Positions 14,399-19,599 of a stretch of DNA of 38,769 bases are shown here, in pieces. Location: positions 1-38,769 of the IMG/VR virus record IMGVR_UViG_3300046817_000634. One strand, written 5' to 3'. Every line of letters starts with the position of its first letter. Position 1 is the first letter of the stretch. The translations under genes and the position numbers were made by a program. The stretch comes from a virus. The notes under the pieces were generated by a model. It ran no database searches. It was not told the DNA's origin and saw only the letters and a program-made list of their open reading frames with translations.

Positions 14399-14928
14399 CA
14401 GATGTTCTCCCATCCATCTTTGAAAGCGAGGGTGCTGGTGTTATGCGGCCCAGCCGGTTTGGCTTCATCGAGGCCCATGTTGTAATACCCGACACCGAAA
14501 GGGCCGTCCTTGTCCCAGTACACGTTGAACACGTGACCGTTCTTGCTGATGTGCTCGCCAACGTGTCGATCGGCGCGAACGCTGGGAAGTGTGGGGGGCG
14601 GTGGCGACTTGTTGTCCTGTATCGCCTTGACAGCGAAAATAAGCTCCTCATCCAAGAACTCAAGAAGAAAGTTGCGGCGTCCCATTTCTTCCATTTTACG
14701 CCGGATGGGGCGGTAGTTCACGGAGTAGCGATTCCAGCAGTGCGCGACGTTCGCACGATTGATACCGAAATAAAGCGCCACCGCTTCGCGGTTTATGTCG
14801 GGCCACTGCAACCCAATTGCAAGCAGCTGACCTTGTTGACGCTTGGTAAGCTTGGGGCGGAACTTGCTGTTTGTGGCAATGAGGCCCGACTCGGCGACGA
14901 TGCGATCTAATTCTTCCAACTTGTCCAT
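14398..14928 (-). CDS. Putative DNA-binding protein with HTH-like region (176 aa)
   Basis: 176 residues. After DKLEELDRIVAESGLIA the segment about 27-65 (KLTKRQQGQLLAIGLQWPDI then REAVALYFGINRANVAHCW) looks like a helix-turn-helix: two helices separated by NREAVALYFGINRANV, with the second as recognition helix. The middle is basic (RPIRRKMEEMGRRN). The C-terminal 60 residues form a different, strand-rich part (SKNGHVFNVYWDKDGPFGVGYYNMG). As the first gene after the repeat-rich island (14990-15540) it may be a regulator or an origin-binding protein; this is inference from position and pattern. GGAG is 7 nt before ATG 14928; the ATG at 14967 is inside the promoter. Confidence 0.65.
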   Translation of the reverse strand: MDKLEELDRIVAESGLIATNSKFRPKLTKRQQGQLLAIGLQWPDINREAVALYFGINRANVAHCWNRYSVNYRPIRRKMEEMGRRNFLLEFLDEELIFAVKAIQDNKSPPPPTLPSVRADRHVGEHISKNGHVFNVYWDKDGPFGVGYYNMGLDEAKPAGPHNTSTLAFKDGWENI

Positions 14929-14957
14929 GTAAGGCTCCTGTGTGCTGGTAGGGGGGT

Positions 14958-14986
14958 AGCTTAGCACGGCGGCGCAGCGGTGTCAA
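14958..14986 (-). promoter_or_regulatory. Promoter P10
   Basis: Leftward TTGACA (14986-14981), 17 bp, TAAGCT (14963-14958), with TGC before the -10. Drives 14928 and 14398. It borders the repeat-rich island. Confidence 0.7.
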
Positions 14987-15010
14987 GTCCCCTTCTGAAC
15001 TCTACACACG

Positions 15011-15153
15011 GTCCCCGTACCTAGCACACTAGAACGTACAGGGGGCGGCAGCTACGCGCGCTAGGCAGTGGTGGAAGTATTGGGGGGGGCCGCTGCGGGG
15101 CGGGGGGCCTTTCGGTGCCGCCCTGTGAAGTCCGGTATGCTGGGTACGGGGAC
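15011..15153. repeat. Inverted repeat pair around a G-rich tract
   Basis: GTCCCCGTACC at 15011-15021 and its exact complement at 15143-15153; similarity continues inward (19 positions, 2 mismatches). The enclosed 120 bp includes runs of eight, four and six G at about 15082-15107, which could form a G-quadruplex on the plus strand. Confidence 0.7.
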
Positions 15154-15254
15154 TAGAAGTACGTAGAACGCCGTTCCAGGCACAACTTTCGGCGTTCCGA
15201 GAACCACCTGCGGAACCGCTTCGTGCTTCGCGCGACACACTTCCTCCCTTTCGA

Positions 15255-15346
15255 TGAGAAATTGCGAAGCGCTTCGGACCAGGGAACCGCTTCCGCGCTC
15301 GATGGAACCGCTTCATCACTGAGAAATTGCGAAACGCTTCGGACCA
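15255..15346. repeat. 27-bp direct repeats and GGAACCGCTTC iterons
   Basis: The 27-bp unit starting TGAGAAATTGCGAA occurs at 15255-15281 and 15320-15346 with a single mismatch (AAGCGC versus AAACGC), 65 bp apart. GGAACCGCTTC lies at 15283-15293 and 15304-15314 between them and once more at 15212-15222. Confidence 0.85.
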
Positions 15347-15425
15347 CGATTCCTTTAGCGCCAGCGTGCACCTTGTTCCCGGGTAACCCGTCGAAACCGC
15401 GCTGCGCGCGACCCAATTGTGAACT

Positions 15426-15443
15426 GCCGTGTTCTCACACGGC
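15426..15443. other. Short perfect hairpin in the repeat island
   Basis: GCCGTGT and ACACGGC pair over 7 bp with loop TCTC. Confidence 0.55.
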
Positions 15444-15510
15444 GCTACAACGACCGATGATGCAGCGCGAAGCGCTTCCGATTAGCGACGTCCTATGAAG
15501 CACAGTTGTA

Positions 15511-15545
15511 GCCGCCCCGGTGTGGTTCCGGGGCGGCTGTTTTTA
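15511..15545 (+). terminator. Rho-independent terminator reading rightward
   Basis: GCCGCCCCGG (15511-15520), 7-nt loop, CCGGGGCGGC (15528-15537), then TGTTTTTATT. A perfect 10-bp GC stem with a T run. The T run is only on the plus strand, yet no plus-strand gene lies upstream, so it implies a non-coding transcript from the repeat island, or it blocks rightward read-through into the leftward genes. Confidence 0.8.
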
Positions 15546-15854
15546 TTCGTCGAATACCGCGGTCGTTACCAGCGCGCGTCCGCTGCATTCACCTTCATCG
15601 CCGGTTATCGTGAACCAGTAGCCTCCGCCACCGGCTTCGTCGTATATCGTCGCTTTGTCGAAGTCCAGCGGGTCGCCGGTTTGCGGTTCGAGCACGCTTA
15701 CCGCGTATTCCATCACGGCCTCGTCCAGCGCCGCTTCCGCTTCTGCGAATGTCTTGTACGGGTATTCCGTCGTGTGGTCTTCGTGCAGCCAATCGCGTAG
15801 GCTGTCGCTGTTGCCTTCTTGCTCGCGAATCCTGATTCCGTGGCGCTTCGTCAT
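15543..15854 (-). CDS. Unknown phage protein (103 aa)
   Basis: 103 acidic residues. It begins MTKRHGIRIREQEGNSDSLR, then YPYKTFAEAEAALDEAVMEY, followed by strands KATIYDEAGGGGYWFTITGD and a C-terminal ECSGRALVTTAVFDE. The alternation of one helix and several strands suggests a small alpha/beta protein. No motif I can name. GGAG lies 7 nt before ATG 15854, which overlaps the stop of 15851-16105 as ATGA. Its stop codon lies in the T run of the opposite-strand terminator. Last gene of the P11 unit. Confidence 0.65.
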   Translation of the reverse strand: MTKRHGIRIREQEGNSDSLRDWLHEDHTTEYPYKTFAEAEAALDEAVMEYAVSVLEPQTGDPLDFDKATIYDEAGGGGYWFTITGDEGECSGRALVTTAVFDE

Positions 15855-16105
15855 TTGCTGTCTCCGTTTTCTAGCATCATGTTCCGGTATGTGGGGTCGA
15901 TCTCGAATTTGGCTGAAGCCTCGCCCTTGCTTTCGGCCCGGACGCTTAGCGCGATGTGGAAGTGCCCGCCGTTGTCCAGCCTGACGCCGTTCTTGTAGCG
16001 CTTGCCAAATTCCCACCCTGTTTGTTCGTTCGCGGCGCGCATTTCGCTTGCCGTCATTTCGACGATCTCGCAGTTGATCTCGTCCCAGCTGTAGAGCTTT
16101 TTCAT
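15851..16105 (-). CDS. Unknown phage protein (84 aa)
   Basis: 84 residues: MKKLYSWDEINCEIVEMTAS, EMRAANEQTGWEFGKRYKNG, then GHFHIALSVRAESKGEASAKFEID. A charged helix near the N-terminus is followed by strands. No signal peptide, although the N-terminus has two Lys. No family recognised. GGAG is 7-8 nt upstream of ATG 16105. It lies 13 nt after the stop of a 31-residue membrane microprotein and overlaps the next gene by 4 nt, so the three are one operon from P11. Confidence 0.65.
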   Translation of the reverse strand: MKKLYSWDEINCEIVEMTASEMRAANEQTGWEFGKRYKNGVRLDNGGHFHIALSVRAESKGEASAKFEIDPTYRNMMLENGDSK

Positions 16106-16118
16106 GTCGTTCTCCTCG

Positions 16119-16214
16119 TTATATCAGGAAGATTATCCACCACGGAATGTGCGCGATTGTCATCAACCCCGCCGTTATCAGCCCCAGCACTAGCCACGCC
16201 ATTAGTTTGTCCAT
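16119..16214 (-). CDS. Membrane microprotein (31 aa)
   Basis: A short gene: MDKLMAWLVLGLITAGLMTI followed by AHIPWWIIFLI. Nearly all residues from 5 to 31 are hydrophobic, enough for one membrane-spanning helix. The ribosome site GAGG lies 6 nt before the ATG and promoter P11 lies 32 nt upstream, so it is the first gene of its operon, which argues that it is real. Small phage membrane proteins can act as holins, antiholins or exclusion factors; none can be assigned here. Confidence 0.6.
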   Translation of the reverse strand: MDKLMAWLVLGLITAGLMTIAHIPWWIIFLI

Positions 16215-16238
16215 GTCGTCCTCTTTCCGTTGTAACGA

Positions 16239-16262
16239 CCCCGCCATTTTACCACGGCGGGG
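16239..16262. other. Inverted repeat enclosing the -10 of promoter P11
   Basis: CCCCGCC (16239-16245) and GGCGGGG (16256-16262) flank the -10 hexamer at 16246-16251. Confidence 0.55.
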
Positions 16263-16274
16263 CCGCTGTGTCAA
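16246..16274 (-). promoter_or_regulatory. Promoter P11
   Basis: Leftward TTGACA (16274-16269), 17 bp, TAAAAT (16251-16246), with TGG before the -10. Drives 16214, 16105 and 15854. Confidence 0.8.
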
Positions 16275-16276
16275 TC

Positions 16277-16777
16277 TCAGTTGCTCATGTGCTTGTCGCA
16301 GAACCTGACCGGGGCTTCCAGTTCGGTCCCGTCGGGCAGTATCAGCGCGAACTGGTTAGCTACCTTCGTCCTGAGCGCCATCCCGCCGCTCATCCGCAAC
16401 CGGCCCTGCCAGCCCGGTGTCGTGCGGTTCCAGTGCGCGTGTTTCACCCCGTTCGCGTCGAGGATTGCTTCGAGTTCGGCTACCCGGAGCTTGCCGTTCT
16501 GGTCGAGGGTGTATTCTTTCAGTGTTTGTTGCAGCCAGTCGCCGCAGCCGCGCGGGTCGCCGCGTTCCGCGTATCGGGCCTTGTACTTGGCTTTTACAAC
16601 GCCGCTGCCCTTCTTTTCTTCTTCCTCTTCGGTTACCTCGATCGTATCGTTTTCGTAGTTGTTGAATGCGGACTGCAGTAGCGTGAAGCCGATCTCGGGG
16701 GCGTCCATGTTGTCCTCGTGGCTGTCGTAGGTGCCGGTCTTGGTGGTCTTGTTGCTGGTCTTGCGGGCGTTTTTCAT
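16277..16777 (-). CDS. Unknown phage protein, paralogue 3 of a three-member family (166 aa)
   Basis: 166 residues. A Lys/Thr-rich N-terminus (KNARKTSNKTTKTGTYDSHE) leads to an acidic linker (EVTEEEEEKKG, about residue 47), then the family core: GVVKAKYKARYAERGDPRGC, GDWLQQTLKEY, ILDANGVKHAHWNRTTPGWQ, GRLRMSGGMALR. It is closest to 10110-10871, sharing GxPxxCGD-like GDPRGCGD, NRTT.GWQGRLRM and the acidic linker. AGGA is 7-8 nt before the ATG. It follows the Ala-rich gene (16836-17192) and ends beside promoter P11. Function unknown; three copies in one small genome suggest a dosage need or three partner-specific variants. Confidence 0.75.
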   Translation of the reverse strand: MKNARKTSNKTTKTGTYDSHEDNMDAPEIGFTLLQSAFNNYENDTIEVTEEEEEKKGSGVVKAKYKARYAERGDPRGCGDWLQQTLKEYTLDQNGKLRVAELEAILDANGVKHAHWNRTTPGWQGRLRMSGGMALRTKVANQFALILPDGTELEAPVRFCDKHMSN

Positions 16778-16835
16778 GGTGTGTTCCTTTGGTGTGTTGG
16801 GGCGGATGCCGCCGCCCCTCGGTTTTGGGTTTTGG

Positions 16836-17192
16836 TTACTTGGTGAGTGCAGCGCGGCTGTGTGCGTTGGCCGCGTGGTGGTGGTGTTTCGCCGCGTCGT
16901 CGTGCGCTGCGGGTGTTGCTTCGTCGCCGTAGAGTACCGCGCATTGGGCCGCTTCTTCTGCGTTCCACGCCTCGTCCATTGCTATTCCGGCGTCTCCGTC
17001 GTCCGGCTCGATTTGTTGCGTCAGCTCGATTGCGGCTTTGGTTGCGGCGGTTGCCGCTTCCTGCGCTGCTATCGCCGCGTCGCGCTGGGCGTCGTTGTCG
17101 GGCGTTTCGATGTGCTTGCGCCCTTCCTCTGCCGCTTTGCTGTGGGCTGCGGCGGCGTCGCGGTGGGCGTTTGCGGCGTTGTTGTGCGTCAT
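16836..17192 (-). CDS. Ala/His-rich helical repeat protein (118 aa)
   Basis: 118 residues with about one third Ala. Motifs of the type A-A-x-A-H-x-x-A-A recur at both ends (AANAHRDAAAAHSKAAEEGR near the start, AAKHHHHAANAHSRAALTK at the end), with an acidic middle (QQIEPDDGDAGIAMDEAWNA). It should be almost entirely helical. No family recognised; it might be a coiled-coil or DNA-bridging protein. AAGGA is 8 nt before the ATG. It is the gene nearest to the divergent non-coding region and the start of the leftward half. I could not find a clear promoter of the P1-P11 type for it. Confidence 0.6.
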   Translation of the reverse strand: MTHNNAANAHRDAAAAHSKAAEEGRKHIETPDNDAQRDAAIAAQEAATAATKAAIELTQQIEPDDGDAGIAMDEAWNAEEAAQCAVLYGDEATPAAHDDAAKHHHHAANAHSRAALTK

Positions 17193-17500
17193 TGTCGTGT
17201 TCCTTGTTTCTTGCTTGCCTTTCTTTGGCCCCTTCTACCAACACGTTCGTCTGCCTCCGTGTCACCTGCGAACCCGCTGGTCGTGCGCGGGCGTCTTGTA
17301 CCGGCGTGCTTGGTGCTGGTACAGGGGGCGTTCTTGCATTGCTACGAGCCGCTCTTGCGGCGACCCGGTTTGTGTAACCTCGATTCCGCACCTTGTACGC
17401 TGGTGCAGGGCGTTCGCGTCCGACCGTGCTTAGATGCTCGGCGCGCAGCGCCGTCCGCTTCGCGTTCGCGGCCGCGCTCGGCGCGGACCCCCTTGCGGGG

Positions 17501-17527
17501 TTGACACGGGGCGTCTCGTGTTATACT
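17501..17527 (+). promoter_or_regulatory. Promoter P12, rightward
   Basis: TTGACA (17501-17506), 15 bp, TATACT (17522-17527), with TGT before the -10. The short spacer makes it weaker than the others. It would give a leader of about 300 nt before the small terminase gene. Confidence 0.55.
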
Positions 17528-17790
17528 TGGGGGTCATAGAGAGTTTTCTTTCATTGCTATCGCGTGTGCAGCTTGCTGCTCTGCTTCTTTCTCTTCGCTT
17601 GGACGCATGCGGCAGCATGCCTTACTCTTCGCTACACTTAACCGCGCGTCAGCGCGCCCTACACTCGGAACAGACGTTTCCGGGGTTCGCATTGCTCTGA
17701 AACCCCCCCGTACTTATAGAAATGGCTGCAGCTTTCGCGGGACCCGCTCGCGGCGCGCGAAATACTCTGGATCCTTATTCCACATACTTC

Positions 17791-17820
17791 TTGACAGCCC
17801 CCCTGCGCGCGTGGTATACT
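17791..17820 (+). promoter_or_regulatory. Promoter P13 for the late operon
   Basis: TTGACA (17791-17796), 18 bp, TATACT (17815-17820), with TGG before the -10. AGGAGG follows at 17827, then ATG at 17843. The message would have almost no leader beyond the ribosome site. Confidence 0.82.
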
Positions 17821-17842
17821 CGTGTCAGGAGGTTCACCCCTT

Positions 17843-18307
17843 ATGTCTTTACCCGATAACCTGGAACCCCTTTCGCCGTCGCGCCACGATTGGCCCGATG
17901 ACGTCCCTTTGGATGTGCAGGAATGTCGGACGGCCCTCTGGCTTTTCGCTGGTAATATTACGAAAGCCGCAGAGCGTCTCGGCGTTACTTCTCTTCGTCT
18001 TCGCACTTTCGTTCGCAAGTCAGAATTGCTGTCTCGGGAAATCGATGAGGCGCGGCAGCAAATCGTCGATCAAGCCGAGCATAAAATACGTGAAGCCGTG
18101 CACTCCGATGATGCTTCTCGCTCCGACAGCATGGCCCGATGGATCGCGGGTAGCCAAGGGAAGTCTCGCGGATGGGGACAGGGGTCTCCCGGCATTTCGG
18201 CGCAGGGCAATGTGAATATACTGGTGCAATGGCCGGGGGGCGCGGATAATCCGATGAACCTACTGGCTGACCTTTCGCAGAAAGCGGGAAGCGCCAAAGA
18301 TGAGTGA
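17843..18307 (+). CDS. Small terminase subunit (putative)
   Basis: 154 residues. It lies directly before the large terminase gene and overlaps it by 8 nt, the usual place for the DNA-recognition subunit. The N-terminal half has CRTALWLFAGNITKAAERLG then VTSLRLRTFVRKSELLSREI, which reads as a helix-turn-helix (NITKAAERLGVTSLRLRTFV). The central part EARQQIVDQAEHKIREAVHS is a helix suited for ring assembly. The C-terminus is polar and low-complexity. AGGAGG lies 10 nt before ATG 17843; a GTG at 17822 overlaps the promoter and was rejected. No Walker motif, as expected. Confidence 0.72.
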   Translation: MSLPDNLEPLSPSRHDWPDDVPLDVQECRTALWLFAGNITKAAERLGVTSLRLRTFVRKSELLSREIDEARQQIVDQAEHKIREAVHSDDASRSDSMARWIAGSQGKSRGWGQGSPGISAQGNVNILVQWPGGADNPMNLLADLSQKAGSAKDE

Positions 18308-19598
18308 CGCGCCCGCCCAGCAAGTAGTAACTATTCCGTATATTCCGCGGAGCCACTTCGTACCGCTCCACATATCTATCAAGAGGTTCAAATTCGTGGT
18401 GGCACATCGTCGCGCGGGAAAGAGTGTCGCCGAAATCAACGAAATGATACGCGCGGCATTGCGGAATACCCGTGTGCAACCGCCACCGCGTTACGCATAT
18501 GTCGGACCGTCCTTCGCGCAGACCAAAGACCTGATCTGGGGGTATCTGAAACACTACACCGATGGGATACCGGGCCGGATCGTATCAGAAGGTGAATTGT
18601 ACGTGGAGTTCCCCGGTGGGAAACGAATCACTCTTTATGGGGGCGCTGCTGCTTATGAGCGCATGCGTGGCCTCTATTTCGATGGTGTTGTTATGGACGA
18701 ATTTCCTCTCCTTGCGGCAACTGCTTGGAGTACTGTTGTACGCCCTTGTCTTGCTGACTATCGGGGGTGGGCTATTGTTAGCGGTACATCAAATGGCGAG
18801 GACCATTTTTACAAAATAAAGCTGCAAGCCGAGAACGACAACGATTGGGACAGCTTCGAAATACCGGTCACAAACACCGACGCGCTGCACCCCGACGAAA
18901 TCGCGGAAATGACGAAAGACATGTCGCCCGACGAGTTCGCCAGAGAAATGATGTGCAGCTTTTCGGCGAGCGTCGAGGGTGCGTATTACGGCGAGCAGAT
19001 GAACAACATATCTCTCGAAGGGCGCATCCTACCCGTTCCGTACGACAACGAAGCGCCGGTCTGGACATGTTGGGATATCGGCATCGACGACAGCACCGCC
19101 GTGTGGTTCCTACAACGGTGCGGACGCGAAATACACGTAATAGAATATCTGGAACAGAAGGACAAGCTGTTCAACTGGTATTTCAGCGAAGTAAAATCAC
19201 GTCCGTATGTCTACGGCGGGCACATCTTCCCCCAAGACATTAAAGTGCGCGAGTTGATCGCCGGTTCCCGCTATCTCTACGCGCAAGAAGAACTCGGTCA
19301 CCTGCTCGTGCAGGTCTGCCCGCCCCACAGTCCAGAAGACGGGATCGTTGCGGTGCGGCGGTTCCTGGGTGCATGCTTTTTCGATGCCGTAAAGACGAAG
19401 CTGGGCGTCGTCGTGCTCCGCAGCTACCACAAAAACCCAAAAACGGGCAAGCCGGTCCACGACAAATACTCCCACGGTGCCGATTCCCTGCGGCAAGGGG
19501 CGGTCTACCTTTCGGCGATGGGTTGGGACGCTGGATGGGGCACGAACATTGTTTCCATACGGGGCGCGTTGAAGCGTCGCATCGGCGGAGTGTATTGA
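18300..19598 (+). CDS. Large terminase subunit
   Basis: Packaging motor ATPase and nuclease, 432 residues. Walker A is AHRRAGKS (Lys41), Walker B is VVMDEF (Asp133, Glu134), and the coupling segment follows as AIVSGTSNG (about 158-166). The C-terminal RNase H-like nuclease begins near WTCWDIGIDD (Asp259), with a later acidic site expected in SHGADSLRQ, the region that is Asp-Ala-Leu-Arg in relatives. Length fits podovirus terminases. It begins inside the small subunit gene and is followed 1 nt later by the portal gene. Relatives in this class usually package by headful or from a pac site, but type cannot be decided here. Confidence 0.9.
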   Translation: MSDAPAQQVVTIPYIPRSHFVPLHISIKRFKFVVAHRRAGKSVAEINEMIRAALRNTRVQPPPRYAYVGPSFAQTKDLIWGYLKHYTDGIPGRIVSEGELYVEFPGGKRITLYGGAAAYERMRGLYFDGVVMDEFPLLAATAWSTVVRPCLADYRGWAIVSGTSNGEDHFYKIKLQAENDNDWDSFEIPVTNTDALHPDEIAEMTKDMSPDEFAREMMCSFSASVEGAYYGEQMNNISLEGRILPVPYDNEAPVWTCWDIGIDDSTAVWFLQRCGREIHVIEYLEQKDKLFNWYFSEVKSRPYVYGGHIFPQDIKVRELIAGSRYLYAQEELGHLLVQVCPPHSPEDGIVAVRRFLGACFFDAVKTKLGVVVLRSYHKNPKTGKPVHDKYSHGADSLRQGAVYLSAMGWDAGWGTNIVSIRGALKRRIGGVY

Positions 19599-19599
19599 T

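Larger units (their letters stand above)
14990..15542. other. Non-coding repeat-rich island, candidate replication origin
   Basis: About 550 bp without a supportable gene. It holds a long inverted repeat (15011-15029 and 15135-15153), a G-rich run (about 15082-15109), two 27-bp direct repeats (15255-15281, 15320-15346), three GGAACCGCTTC copies (15212, 15283, 15304), two GAAGCGCTTC palindromes (15266-15275, 15469-15478), a hairpin (15426-15443) and a rightward terminator (15511-15545). Iteron-like repeats plus dyads are typical of plasmid and phage origins. No primase or terminase site can be named from sequence alone. Confidence 0.5.
17193..17842. other. Non-coding divergent region between early and late genes
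   Basis: 650 bp without a supportable gene. The right part carries promoters at 17501-17527 and 17791-17820 for the rightward genes. The left part has an imperfect repeat (GCTGGT.CAGGG..CGTTC at 17315-17333 and 17399-17415) and GC-rich tracts. A TTTCGCG/CGCGAAA dyad lies near 17735-17762. Its place just before the small terminase gene makes it a candidate packaging (pac/cos) region. No tRNA is seen. Confidence 0.5.

Noticed and set aside
15029-15319. 96-codon minus-strand frame in the repeat island
   Set aside because: Basic, low-complexity translation of repeats with no ribosome site; the region is better seen as non-coding.
15255-15346. The two 27-bp repeats as a CRISPR-like array
   Set aside because: Only two copies, no regular spacers and no cas genes; an iteron-like role fits better.
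16774-17391. 205-codon minus-strand frame
   Set aside because: Arg/Ala/Pro-rich shadow of the Ala/His-rich gene.
17315-17415. tRNA-like or riboswitch-like fold in the divergent region
   Set aside because: Imperfect repeats and small dyads only; no conserved arms or consensus core.
17607-18215. 202-codon plus-strand frame over the divergent region
   Set aside because: Overlaps promoter P13 and the small terminase in another frame; no ribosome site.
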